From assembly GCF_000143415.4 (NCBI RefSeq), contig NW_003314272.1, positions 1,066,949-1,130,948 on the forward strand: a stretch of 64,000 nucleotides of DNA, read 5' to 3'. Below are positions 1 through 11,175 of the stretch, piece after piece. Source of the stretch: Selaginella moellendorffii. Its lineage: Eukaryota > Streptophyta > Lycopodiopsida > Selaginellales > Selaginellaceae. The position numbers were made by a program, and so were the translations under genes. Positions within the stretch are counted from its first letter, which is position 1. Each line of letters opens with the position of its first letter. The notes beneath the pieces are model-generated. The model ran no database searches. It worked only from the letters and a program-made list of their open reading frames with translations, and was not told where the DNA came from.

Positions 1-539
1 AGAATGCTCAGCTGCCTGTGCGTAGCAATTTTAAACGGTTCCATGACGGCATGCATCCTCAGCCTGGATGAGAGCGATCAGGTACGCATTGCTATATATT
101 TTTTATATCATTCTTGGATTCCTCGGGTTTTTTTTAATTGATTTAATGGTAGCACGTGGAGAACAAACACTTTGCGTCGGTACGAGCTTTGTCTTTCTTT
201 CCTTTTTTATTTCTTTCGTTTTCGGTTTTTGAGGAGTGGCTCCAAGCGATTCCTGGTGACGAAGTTCCAGCGGTCCAGACTCCCAGTTCTAAACGAAACC
301 TGAACACTGATGTGTACAATGGAAAAATCCGAATCATGAAGGCCTTGTTGATAAAATACGGTGTTGTTAAATTATATGGGCCGTAAATTCTCACGGTATA
401 GCCAGTCTTAGCCAATTTTCTTGACCCCGCCATTGTTCTCAACCATTCTTTCTTAGAGATTGCTAGACTAATTTATCAAAGTTAAGCATATGCAACCATA
501 GTTCATAGAGAGGAAACAAATATAGAACAAGAGCTTTGA
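1..539. other. Left-edge intergenic stretch, no gene seen
   Basis: Only short overlapping open frames of 76 and 99 codons on opposite strands are present, without recognisable domains or a convincing splice pattern. The stretch probably holds the 3' flank of the minus-strand gene that ends at 540. Confidence 0.5.
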
Positions 540-2702
540 CTAAGCAGTTTTTCTACTTTTACTTCGAAGATCAGCCAGATCAAACAGCATCTCCTCGTTG
601 GTGGCATTGGCTCTGATCTTGTACATCTTGCACAATGATTGAAGACGTTTGCGCTTCACCCTACCATCTGCAATGTCACGTATCTTTTCCAAGTCGTCCA
701 GCTCGCTTCTATGACACACCAAGTCCCTCTTCCAATATTGGAGCTTTTCTTGGACAAGTGACTTCTCCGGTGGATCTTCTAAAGTTTCCTCAGACTCTAT
801 GCAGCCGAGAGCCTCCTCCCAAGTCCCTGGTAAGTTCACATCTAGAGAAACCACATCCATCTCGTGGCTCATCTCTTCTACATAAGGACTTCCAGACACC
901 GGCACGGCCACCTTACACTGCACAATCCCTGGTAAAGAAAGAAGCTCTAACTTCACATACTTCTTGCTCATGTGAAATCACTCACCTCTGATAGCTTTCT
1001 GAGAAACCTTTCTAGATGATCGGTACTTCTGGAACTTGAAGCCGCGATAAGAATCCGGGGGTAAAAAGAAAACCAGCAGAGTTTCATCGTTGTCGGGATG
1101 GCCGCTGTTATAAAACAGCTCTCTCCAGGCTTTCAGAGCCTGCTGCGCCTTGATTGTAGCCTCGAGAACGGGCTTGTGGTCAGTACAAGCAACGGTAGCC
1201 TGTCCCAGCGTGCGTGGTAACAGCACAAAATCAAACACCGCATTGTTCTTTCGAAGGGGCCTCCACATATACTTAATCGCATCCTCACCTGCAGGGTAGA
1301 AAGGAGGAAATCAATAAATAAATAAATCAGATACTAACCAGCTGCGACCAAAGCGTCTTCCAGATCACCTTCGTAATATCGTAGAACAAGACCAGGGCCG
1401 GAAGGAGATGCTACCAGAGCCTTTGGCTCACCTTGGCAACTTGCACACTCGTATTTAAACTGGAACTTGCATTGCAAGTCGACACATCTGGGATGGTACC
1501 AGCGCAGGCAGGTTCTGCACTGGATCCACGAAACCATAACATCCGCGCTTGGATTGTCGGTTTGGGAACAACGATGGCAGTGAGCAGTGTCAACCTATAA
1601 CATGCAAAATAAAAGCATTCAAATGGTAAAAAAGCACAATCGGCATCACCATAATTTGTTGTGACAACGCCTGCCCGATGACATATTGCTCGAAAACGAA
1701 GCCTCTCAGGGCTGAGTACTCGCTGAACGGCTGAGAAGCCTCAAGAAAGCTGCGGATCTTGTCCACGTTGGTTCTACACAGGTAGTCAGCGTAGAGGTTG
1801 GCGACCTTCTCCGAGCAAAACGTGTACTGAAACTCTCTGAAACCGGTGCCAGGCGTGACATTGAAGTGGAACAAGCGCCAAGATATGTCCTTGGCATTGC
1901 GAGAGCTCTGTAGGATGAACGATAAATTCTTGAGTTTGGTATTCGCCAGGCACTTCATCACGTCCGAATGAAAGTATTTCTCCGTTAGATTTCGCACCTC
2001 TTGATCCCAAACATGCCGCGGGATGCCACCGTACCAGGCGAACACTAAATCAGCAGCTTTGACCTTCAACCTTACATCGTTTGCGTCATTACCCGTCATC
2101 TTGTTCGCCGCCGAGTTCCACGCAGCGAGAAGCAAACCAAACTCCCCCCTGTCCCATGGTGGCAGATAGAACGTATAGGTCAGGCGCACTTTCCTGATAT
2201 CCTTCGTATTCGTGTCGTCTGGCGATGCCGCCACAAGCGCTCGGTTGCCAATGGGTCGGTCAGGGTAGACCCTTTGGTCGATCAGATGGAAGGTAACTGC
2301 CGGCGAATGGATAACGTCGAACGGATACTTCTTCTTTGGCACCACCCGAAGATCCCCGCTGCCACGAAACTCCCACACCCAGACACCAGTCTCATAGAGA
2401 ACTATGGACTCTGGATTGTCAATCCCGGTCCGGATGATGAAGTACCAGAGAAACGCCGACTTGCCCACGCCGGAATTGCCATTCAAATGGCACAGGGCGA
2501 ACTCGCGTGTCACAAGCTCTGATACAATCTCTTTGTAGAGCGCATCGAAAACATCTCTTACAAATAAGATATGAGAAGACATGGCTGCCAAACTGACACA
2601 TGCCTTTGGGAGCTCGATTACCGCGCCTGCCGCATACCAATCTGCCGTTTTTCCAACAATACCTGCCCACCATTCGGCCGCCGCCACCATTGCGCTTGCC
2701 AT
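540..2702 (-). CDS. P-loop NTPase-like protein (RHS/Crinkler-like) with PHD finger
   Basis: Four exons read from 2702 down: 2702-1650, 1594-1339, 1288-986 and 928-540. They join in frame to a 666-residue protein, and the introns are 50-57 nt. Residues about 74-82 carry a Walker A loop (GNSGVGKS) followed by a hydrophobic helix, in the style of the large RHS/Crinkler-type P-loop proteins. That family call is tentative. Exon 2 encodes a clear PHD finger: CHRC, then WIQCRTC, WYHPRC and CASC, giving the C4-H-C3 ligand order with the family's Trp-Tyr pair. PHD fingers usually bind histone H3 tails, so a nuclear role is inferred. The C-terminal exons are basic and of unknown function. No signal peptide is seen. 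Confidence 0.75.
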
Positions 2703-3002
2703 AGACCGGGTTTTAGGGCTTAAAGAATAATCCTGGGTGCATTGCAGCTGAAAGGTTTTGCTTGGTTTCGGTTTGAGAGGATTCCAGGTTTTGCTTTTTT
2801 CAAGCCAACCAACTGCTAAAGAAATATAAATTTCTTAATTTTTTAATTTAATTTTCTTGGAAATTGCAGAAGGAATGCAAAGATTAGTGAAAAATCACAG
2901 AAAAAAGGCAAAAGTCAATGGGAATCAGTGAAATATTAGTTTGTTTGATGGTACTTTTAGTGTATCTATTAAAAATTAGTCAATTAATTTATAAACACAA
3001 AA
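2703..3002. other. AT-rich spacer
   Basis: This is upstream DNA of the minus-strand P-loop/PHD gene. It has A/T runs and no open frame of note. Confidence 0.5.
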
Positions 3003-3317
3003 TTAAATGGGATGGTTTGATTCCCATTTAGCTACTAACCACAACCTTGGCAAGTAATCCTTGACCCTCTCCCACACCTCATCATCCTTGACAATAGCAT
3101 ACCCTTTGCTCCTGCAATCCTTGATAGGGATTGAGACCCCCACCTTGAGTTGCTCCAAGAAGAAGACAAAAGTAGCATAGTCACAACTATTCCCATGTAG
3201 CTTAATGGGCTGCTGCCCCAGATCAAGCACATCCCCCTTGCAGGGCCTCAACCTCCTCACCGTTGTGGGGGGATCCAGAAAGCTATCCATCGACTTCTGG
3301 ATCATCCTTCCTTCCAC
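3003..3317 (-). CDS. Small hypothetical ORF, unrecognised
   Basis: A 104-codon open frame with an ATG start and balanced composition lies between two minus-strand genes. No family is recognised. It may be a fragment of a transposon or of a decayed gene, since it is flanked by AT-rich DNA and has no visible promoter. Support is weak. Confidence 0.2.
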   Translation of the reverse strand: MEGRMIQKSMDSFLDPPTTVRRLRPCKGDVLDLGQQPIKLHGNSCDYATFVFFLEQLKVGVSIPIKDCRSKGYAIVKDDEVWERVKDYLPRLWLVAKWESNHPI

Positions 3318-3470
3318 GGATTCAGTTGTTAGATTAAAGTTTAAAAAATAAGAACAATTAACAGTTTAATCCTTATTTTTCAATATATATTTTATCCCAT
3401 TTTTTATTCCACCACTTCATCTTCCAGCACTCATCCTGTTCATAGCGAAGCTTAGCATGATCATGTTTAA

Positions 3471-5051
3471 TCAAGAGGGATCTTCAATTGTGCACATGTT
3501 GGAAACAAGAATATATGGCGCTCCACTCGTTGAATCAATGTCCAATGCCTCCTTCAAGAATCTGCCCTTGCGAACCAGGAGGGACTGCCAATCAATCAGT
3601 CCGGGGACATACGGCATGCTAGTCACAAGGTCAGTGGCACTATCTAGATGCCCAACACGACCCAGGAGATCAGTCATGCAGCAGAAGATTTCCTTGGTTG
3701 GATTCATGGCACGATCCATTCCCATGGAGCAAAAACATGCCCATCCCGAGCGCAAATCTCCAGCGTGACTACATCCGTGAAGAATGCTTAGAAAAGAGGT
3801 CTCATCACACTGGATTGCCTCCAAATCCATGACTTTGAGGAGCTCCAAGCTCTGCAAGTACTGGCAATTGCTTGTGTACGCGTTGAGCATTGCATTCCAA
3901 GAGATTGTATCGCGCTCAGGCATCGCGGCAAGCACAGCTCTAGCGTGGTTTAGAAGCCCCCTTCTCGCATAAGCTGACAGCATCGCGTTCCACGCTGCCA
4001 CATCGCGCAGGGGCATCTTCTGGAACAAATACTTAGACTCCTCCAGATGCCCTTCCACGGCATATGCATTGATCATTAGCGTCCAAGAAACGAGATTTCT
4101 CTCCGGGATTGTATCAAAAACAAATCTTGCTTCGTCCACCTTTCGATGCAGTGCATAAGCGTCTAGAAGAGCGTTCCAAGACACTAGATCCCGCTCGCGC
4201 ATTTCCAGAAACACGCTTCGTGCCTCCTCTGGATGCCCCGACTGGGCATACCCGGAGATTAGAGTGTTCCACGACACAAGGCTCCACTCGGGCATATGAT
4301 CAAAAAAGTTTTTCGCTTTGTCAAGGTTATGATTTGCAATGTAGCCCGAAAGCATTGAGTTCCACGAGAACTGGTCCCTTCTCGGCATGGCATCAAACAG
4401 AGCTCTGGCTGCTTCGGTGTGTCCATGCCGGGCATTTGCCGCGATCAAGGTCGTCCATGAAATCACGTCCCTCTCCGGCATCTTGTCAAAGAGTGATTTC
4501 GCGCGAGCCAGCTGACTATTGCGAGAGTAGATTCCCAGCATGGCATTTAACGACACCACATTCCACTCGATCATAGCGTCGAAGATCTCTTGAGCCCTTC
4601 CAAGATGCCCCGCAAGGGCAAATGCCGAGAGGAGTGCGTTCCACGATATGAGATTCCTCTCCAGCATCTTGTCAAAGATGCCCTTCGCGCTCTGGATGAA
4701 TCCATTCCTGGCATACGCGGAGAGCATCGCATTCCAGGCCGCGAGCGTCCATAGCGGCATAGCATCAAAGAGACGCTTGGCGCTCTCCAGATGCCCATTC
4801 TGGGCAAATGCCGAGAGCATGAGCACCCAAGAGAAGCTATCCCTGTTGCTGATCCACCCAAACACGCGGGCGGCATCGTCCACGCTCCCGCATTTTCCAT
4901 ACATTTGCAGCAGAAGATTCGCCACATAGGTGTCCGATCTGAGCTTGCGATGCGTCGCGAGAACCTGCGCGTGGATCTGCTTTGCCGCGGACAAGGTCCG
5001 GCACGACGAGATGCGATCGAGGCAGGCATTGCGATCGAAACTGGAGCTCAT
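3471..5051 (-). CDS. Pentatricopeptide repeat protein, PLS type
   Basis: Intronless 526-residue protein. After an N-terminal unit with AKQIHAQVLA and LLLQMYGKCG, about a dozen ~31-residue units follow, each with a variant of SWNAMLSAYARNG and a downstream A-LFD-MP motif. These are the short (S) repeats of PLS-class PPR proteins. The C-terminal part (DLLGRVG, SMPYVPG, WQSLL) is an E-like region, but it stops early with no DYW domain. PPR proteins of this class bind organellar RNA one base per repeat and usually act in C-to-U editing or processing in plastids or mitochondria. Without DYW, this one would need a partner for editing. No obvious transit peptide is seen, so the start could lie upstream. 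Confidence 0.9.
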   Translation of the reverse strand: MSSSFDRNACLDRISSCRTLSAAKQIHAQVLATHRKLRSDTYVANLLLQMYGKCGSVDDAARVFGWISNRDSFSWVLMLSAFAQNGHLESAKRLFDAMPLWTLAAWNAMLSAYARNGFIQSAKGIFDKMLERNLISWNALLSAFALAGHLGRAQEIFDAMIEWNVVSLNAMLGIYSRNSQLARAKSLFDKMPERDVISWTTLIAANARHGHTEAARALFDAMPRRDQFSWNSMLSGYIANHNLDKAKNFFDHMPEWSLVSWNTLISGYAQSGHPEEARSVFLEMRERDLVSWNALLDAYALHRKVDEARFVFDTIPERNLVSWTLMINAYAVEGHLEESKYLFQKMPLRDVAAWNAMLSAYARRGLLNHARAVLAAMPERDTISWNAMLNAYTSNCQYLQSLELLKVMDLEAIQCDETSFLSILHGCSHAGDLRSGWACFCSMGMDRAMNPTKEIFCCMTDLLGRVGHLDSATDLVTSMPYVPGLIDWQSLLVRKGRFLKEALDIDSTSGAPYILVSNMCTIEDPS

Positions 5052-5116
5052 GAATGCCAGGCATGGTAAAGTTCTACTCCCATTTTCTTGGAAGCCCTAA
5101 AGACCAAGATTCTTCG

Positions 5117-6569
5117 ATGGAGGCGAATGGAGGAGCGGTGGCGCGCGATGGCTCCGAGCTCATAGTTTTAGGATCTGGATCTTCCACGGGAGTTCCAAGC
5201 CCGGTGTGCTTGCTGCGGCCCAGCGATCCGCCGTGCGCCGTGTGCCACAAGGCCATAGCCTTGCCTCCACAGATCAACAAAAACTATAGGTGTGTTCGTT
5301 GTTCTTCTAGTTTTTTCTTTTTTTTTGGCTAGAAACATTCACTTGGTCGATCAGATGCAATCCTTCCTTGCTCATCAAATTCCTGCATGGTGATGGGGAG
5401 CTGCGATTCATCCAGATTGACGCTGGCAAGCATTTCAAGGAGCAAGTTCTTCGCTGGTATTTGCCGAACAAAGTTCCCAGGCTCGATGCTGTGAGTTCTC
5501 GCGTTCTTTTCTGATTTGCTCCTTCTCCAGTTTTTATTTCTCGTTTGCTAGATCCTTTTGACACATGAGCATGCTGATGCAATGCTAGGCCTTGACGAGA
5601 TACGGGGCGTGCAACCGTATAATTCCTTGAACCGGATCAAGCCATTGTCTTGTTTCTTGTCTCAGGAAACCATGAACAGGTAACGTAAGTTTCGTCGCGA
5701 ATAGTCTAACATCCTTGGCGCAGTGTAGCTGAGAAGTTCCCATACCTTGTCCAGAAAGGTGTCAAGGAGGGGCAGGAGATCCGGCGAGTGACGCAGCTGA
5801 ACTACAAGATCGTCCAAACGTCCTGCGACGCGCCGTTTGATGTGGAGGGCCTCGAGTTCACTCCGCTACCAGTTAAGTTCTCTCGCGCTGCCAGTGTTCT
5901 AGCCTATGTTTCTCTCTTCTAACAGGTAATGCATGGAGAAGACTATCCCTGCCTTGGATTCCTCTTTGGACGGAAGTCCAGAGTGGCATACATCTCAGAT
6001 GTATCGAGGATTCTACCCGAGACCGAGCAGCGTAAGCTAGATGATAATATTCTAGTGCTCTTTCCACTCAGATAATTTGTCTATGCTGTAGTGATCTCGC
6101 AAGAAAGTGGAGGACAAGTTGATTTGCTTTTCCTCGACACTTTGTACAAGGTATAGTTTTGATCTTTTCCTTGCCGGATCGTTTTTTAATACTTCGATCG
6201 GTACCGCAGAAGGACAAGCACAACACACACTTTTGCTTTCCTCAGGTAACTTCACAGTAGCGGTAGCAGTTTTTCTCACACAAGCTTTGGATTTGTACGC
6301 TTGCTAAGAACTCATGCATGCTCGCAGAGCCTGGAGGCAGTGAAGCGAATCCGCCCCAAGCGCGCCTTGTTTGTAGGCATGACTCACGAATTCGACCATG
6401 AGCTCGACAACGAGTTCCTCGCAAACTGGTCCAAGATGTAAGCGCGTTTTCTTCTTTGGCATTCGTTTTCTTTGCGTGATACAAGCAACCGTTTGGGGTG
6501 ATGGATTTCAGCGAGGGAATAGACGTCCGCCTGGCCTACGACGGCTTGCGAATTCCAATCGATCTCTAG
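5117..6569 (+). CDS. Metallo-beta-lactamase-fold hydrolase, PhnP-like
   Basis: Nine short exons (5117-5289, 5355-5490, 5552-5679, 5724-5871, 5926-6031, 6092-6150, 6210-6245, 6328-6437, 6512-6569) join without a frame break to 317 residues. The N-terminus holds LGSGSSTGVP, the entry motif of this family, then a CAVCHKAI pair of cysteines. A metal-binding motif THEHADA follows, with a later Asp in FLDTLYK and a late His in MTHEFDH. The layout matches plant single-copy putative hydrolases of the PhnP/RNase Z-like branch, which would be two-metal phosphodiesterases. The substrate is unknown. The start lies 65 nt from the divergent PPR gene, so the two may share a promoter region. Confidence 0.85.
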
Positions 6570-6843
6570 AAGAAAGAAAACGCCAGCGCCATCGCTCGCA
6601 GGTTACGAATTTTTCAACCAGATTCATTCGATCGTTCGCTCGCTCGTCTCCCTTTAAATTCATTCCATTCTTCCCATTCATTGTTGGAAGCATTTGCGCC
6701 AGCCAGTGAATGTGAAGCAAGATACAAGCTTGATCTGGGCCGTCCGTTCCGGCGGCCATCCGACGGCTGGTGTCAGTGGATATGCCCGCGAGGATATTCG
6801 AATCGGCATATACCTAGACACAGGCAACAGAAAATTTGGTCAC

Positions 6844-6850
6844 TATATAA
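6844..6850 (+). promoter_or_regulatory. Possible TATA box upstream of purple acid phosphatase
   Basis: TATATAA lies 197 nt upstream of the phosphatase start codon at 7048, in the only gap between the two genes. It is chosen by sequence and position alone. Confidence 0.35.
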
Positions 6851-7047
6851 CCGTGTGGGACTTCCATCTCCAATGGTGGTACGGTCGTGTACCTCATTTC
6901 CAAGTAGCCGCGGTTTGATCGCGAGGGTTCTTGTCAAGCGCGCCTTCTATCCATCGATCGATCGATCGGCTTAGCTAGGGTGTGGCCGGTGCCGCGCGCG
7001 CAGCTCAACGATCGATTGATCGCGTCACGGGCGATATTTCGAGCAAA

Positions 7048-8691
7048 ATGGGAGCCGGCGATGACTATCGCCACGCTAGCGACGAGGAGGAGGCGCTCAT
7101 TGTCTCCAAGACGAGGGTAAGTAGCGCGATAGATGCGATCGGGCATGCGGCATTCTAATGTGGGTGTGGATTTTGATTTACTAGGAGGAGCTGCGAGCTA
7201 ATGATTCCAGGAGATTCTGGATCGTGGTGTCGTTGCTGCTGCTCGTCTCGGTTCTAGGTCTGGGCTTGCTTTACTCCAGGGCTGGAGGAGGGATCATCAC
7301 CAGGCAAGAGGAGTTCCCCTTAAATTTCTTGGTGATCGGCGATTGGGGAAGAAATGGGTTCTACAACCAGTCTCTTGTTGCTAGTCAGGTACCGTTTTTT
7401 TTCTCCCTCTTTTGTTATTCCTTGGTTCTTCTTCCTCTTGTTCTTCTTTTCAGTTTCTAGCTTTGCAAGAGATTTGTTCTTGCAGTGTACTGATTTGTTT
7501 CTTGTGGTTTCTCAGATGGGCCGAGTTGGCGAGCTCCTCGATATCGATTTTGTTATCTCGGTCGGTGACAACTTCTATAACACCGGACTAACCGGTGTTA
7601 AGGATCCAAAGTTCACGACCTCATTCAGCAGGATTTATACTGCTCCCAGCCTACAAAAGCCGTGGTACACAAGTAAGACTTTTCCATCTCTTCTAGAACT
7701 TAGAACAAATTTTTTATGTTTCGTCTTTCCTCGGCAGTTCTTGGCAACCATGATTATATGGGAGACGCTCTGGCGCAGCTTGACCCGGCCATGACACAGC
7801 GTGATTCGCGTTGGTATTGCAGGCGAGAGTTTGAGCTGCGAAGATCACTGTGTGGAAGTCTCAACACAGGTAATCGTCAAACTTTGCTTTTCTTTGTTAA
7901 GAACACCTGACAAAAAGCTTTAAACACCTTTTGGTCGCTTGTGGCAGGAGCCTGTGAGTCCTCCGTGGACTTGTTCTTCATTGACACGACCCCCTTCATT
8001 GACGAGTATTGGATGCCAAATGCAACTCAAACATTCGATTGGCGAGGATTGGCACCACGCCAAGAACAGCTCCGCTCACAAGTCGAGGCAAGCGACGCAG
8101 CTTTCACGTAGCATAGGAACTCGTCCAGTAGCTTCTCCTCTCGATTTCTTTTCTAACTGTCTTCCGGGTTGCTTCTTCCAGCGGCTCGACAGATTGCTGG
8201 CGTCGTCTCGAGCAACCTGGAAGATCGTTGTTGGCCACCACACGATGCACAGCTTTGGACACCACGGCGACTCCGTAGAACTCCTCGACCAGATTCTACC
8301 CGTATTGGAGGTAAACAAAGTCTCCATTTCCTTGACTCTTGCTTACTCGGGACTTCCTTCTCCAGGCTCACGACGTTGACGCATACATAAATGGCCACGA
8401 CCATTGTCTCGAGCACATAAAACACTCGGACAGGTACGCATATGACCTTTCCATTCCCGCGGATCATTCATGTTCGGTATGGCTTGTCTTTGCAGCAAGA
8501 TCACCTTCATCACCAGTGGCGCGGGCTCCAAATCCTGGCAAGGAATCCGCCCCGCCACAGTTGCGAACGGCCTGCACTTCGCCTACGATGGCCAAGGCTT
8601 CGTCTCGGCTTCCGTGGGGCGCAGCTCGTTTCTCCTAGAGTTCTACGACGCATTCGGGAACGTGTTGCATACCACGCATCTTAGAAAGTAG
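7048..8691 (+). CDS. Purple acid phosphatase, small type, membrane-anchored
   Basis: Exons begin at 7048-7116, 7185-7388, 7516-7672 and 7738-7869, with later exons to the stop at 8691. All five metal-binding blocks of the family are present in order: GDWG, GDNFY, GNHDY, VVGHH and GHDHCLEH. They would hold the Fe(III)-metal(II) centre that hydrolyses phosphate monoesters. The N-terminus is acidic and then has a hydrophobic stretch of about 18 residues (WIVVSLLLLVSVLGLGLL), a signal anchor or uncleaved signal rather than a typical cleaved peptide. Size and motif order fit the low-molecular-weight plant group (PAP3/8/17-like). The intron after RSQVE appears to start with GC (GAG|GCAAGC), because no GT donor there keeps the frame. 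A role in phosphate scavenging is inferred. Confidence 0.9.
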
Positions 8692-8962
8692 AAGATCGTG
8701 TCTCTGTATGAACAAGGTGGTAAACTCGCGAGTCTTGTATACAAGGTGGGAGATGGAAGAAAACTCTTTTGTTCTTGATGAAAGCTTGGAACTCATCCCT
8801 GGCTTTTCCAGATCTTTCCGCGAGCTTGGTTTTCTGGCCTAGTTTATCCACACGAAAAGAGATAGTGAGAAAGCTCAAGCGCGAGTTTTTCCACACGAAA
8901 AGAAAGTGCTTGGCCGGCGAGAAGCTCAAGGGCGAGTTTCCACAGTTCGGCTGGCGAGAAGC

Positions 8963-10525
8963 TCAAGGAAGAGGAACTACGAGTGGAGCTGGAGGAACAG
9001 GGTGCTCCGGATGCTGCCACTCCCAATCGCCAGTCTCGGCGGACAGCGTGAAGAACTTTGGGCTCCACTTGATCCCCAAGGCCTGCCTCTCCTTGCGGAG
9101 CGCTCGCTGCGATTCCTCCACGCAAAGCTTGGCCGCCCGGGCCTTGTCCACTTCTCTCGTCAAGATCCCCTCGGACACACCGCTCCACACGAGCGTCGAC
9201 TCCATGGGTGATATTGCCTGTGGCCAACTTTGCGTTAGAGCAAGCTATGGCTAGAGGAAGAAGAAGAGGAAGAGTTTCTTACGTTGAGGTTCTTCACTTG
9301 TGGAGGCCGGAGCTTCCCGACCACCGCCCTCGCATCGTACAGTGTGCTCGTCGTGCCACTGGAGCTCTCCTTGAGATAAACAAACCTGGAATTCACGAGA
9401 GGACGGATAGCGTGAGAAAGAATCGAGGAAAGAAAAGAAGAATGGAATTCGCGAGAGGAAGAACAGCTTGAGTAAGAACAAAGAAGAGAAGAATGCGAGT
9501 GATTTTCTACTCACTGGTCCCAATTGCCATGGATTTCGTAGAGCGTGTTCCCGGTGTTGGTGTCCCAGACCTTGCCACCGATCCTCCTGCTCGAGCCGTG
9601 TAATCCAAAGAATCCCTTGTTCTTGTACACGATCGTGGCCTTGAGCCCCGTCTCGGCGCAGCTCACCGTGGTAGAGCCGCTCCAATCCGTGCCGGGCACG
9701 GGCAAGAACCGGAACCCCAGCTTGGGCGAGGTCATCTCGTAGGATTCGCCGTGCCGCTCGAGCTTGAGGAGCCTGCGGCCGTGGATCGTGATATCGACGC
9801 CGCTGCCTGGAAGATCGAGCAAGAAAATGCATAAAAAATCCGGGATCCAAATCGCGCAAAGAGAGATCACGATCGCACCATAGAACCTGGGAGACGCGTG
9901 GTGCCAGAATCGGAGCTGGAATCCCTTTTTCTCGTTCGTGGCATAGAGCGCGCTCACGGGCGGATGGTGAGAGACCTAAAAAAATGGACGAAGCATATTA
10001 GAGGATATTCGCGCTTCTTCTTCTCACCTGTTCTAGGAGGACATTGAGATCGCCCACCGAGGCGTGGTGTGTCTCGCCCAGGATGGGGTTGTATGGCGCC
10101 TTGCCAAAGTGGGGCTGGCGAGTGGCGGAGATGTGCCATCGCAGGGCGTGGAGGAAGCGATCCATGGGCGTGGCGGCGTCGGCGCATTGGGAGAGGATGT
10201 CCTGGGTGAAGCAGTAGACCATCTCGCCGTAGAGCTGGAGCTGCGACTTGGGGAAATTGAGGTGGACGGGCACCTGGAAGCGCGAGAGGTCGGCGCCCAT
10301 GCCCTTGAACAGATCCAGGTAGCGCCCGATCCCGCCAATCCTCGACGTCGCCGACTTGGCATCGTCCCCGCCGGGCGACGAATCCGACGCCTCCAGCTGC
10401 AGTGGCGGCGTGAGAACCGGCATTCTCGGGCGTGGGCGATCTTCGGCGGCAGGGGCTGGATCGTGATCGGTGGCTTGCTGGAAGAATCCCAGGAGGCCCA
10501 TGCTACTGCACAGCTCCAGCGACAT
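8963..10525 (-). CDS. Oxysterol-binding protein-related protein (ORP)
   Basis: Five exons (10525-10028, 9975-9879, 9806-9515, 9385-9283, 9217-8963) give 414 residues, the size of the short plant ORPs that lack PH domains. The family signature EQVSHHPP spans the first splice junction. It is preceded by PYNPILGETHHA and followed by the beta-barrel strands ending in KVWDT and IHGNWDQ. ORPs carry sterols or phosphatidylinositol phosphates between membranes at contact sites, and the HH pair of the signature binds the phosphoinositide head group. The start is taken at the ATG before SLELCSSMG. An upstream in-frame GTG was not used. The C-terminus is a conserved ALR-ERQALG helix and a proline-rich tail. 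The gene converges on the phosphatase gene, 271 nt away. Confidence 0.9.
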
Positions 10526-10711
10526 TCGTGCGCGGGATGGGATAACGTTTCCGCGCACGAGCTATAGAGCTTGCAGAGGAAGAAAGATCGATTTCAAACG
10601 ATCAATCGCGGGCGAGAGAGAGGAAGAGAAGCGATACCGGGATAGCTGGAATTCTGTGGGAATTTATCCTCAGGGCGACCCAGAGGTCCAAGAGACCTGA
10701 TATAAAAACAG

Positions 10712-10734
10712 GGAGAGAGAGAAAGAGAGAGAGA
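10712..10734. repeat. (GA)n microsatellite in the ORP 5' flank
   Basis: A run of GA dinucleotides lies about 190 nt upstream of the minus-strand ORP start. It reads as a CT-rich tract on the transcribed strand, a composition common in plant 5' leaders and core promoters. Confidence 0.6.
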
Positions 10735-11175
10735 CAAACAAAGGAAGGCGACAATAGGGCCAATTTGCGGTCACAAGCAAAGAAGAGAACCCTCGATCGC
10801 GATCAATTTGATCACGGTGTTCCTGGCGATGCCAATCAAGTGGCTATCCAAGTTACCACGTTACTGCCAGCGTGGCTGTCCAGCGCGGAATTCCGGCGCT
10901 ACGTGGCGCGAGCTGCGCCCGTCACAAGTGGCACTTTTAGGGCTCTTTTGGCGCTTTCTTCTTCCTCTTTCTGCGCTTTCTTCTTTTACATGGAGCTCGC
11001 ATGAACAGATCCCTCTGCTTGATCGTATTGGGTTTTTTGGTGGGCATGTGAGCGCTGCGATTGCGAGAATTTTTTCCTCTGATCGATCGATCTGGGCGAT
11101 TGCGATCGGATGTTTATTCTAGAGAGTCACGAAGAACAGGGGCTGTACAGTGTTTTTCTAGAGGCGTAGCGCTAG

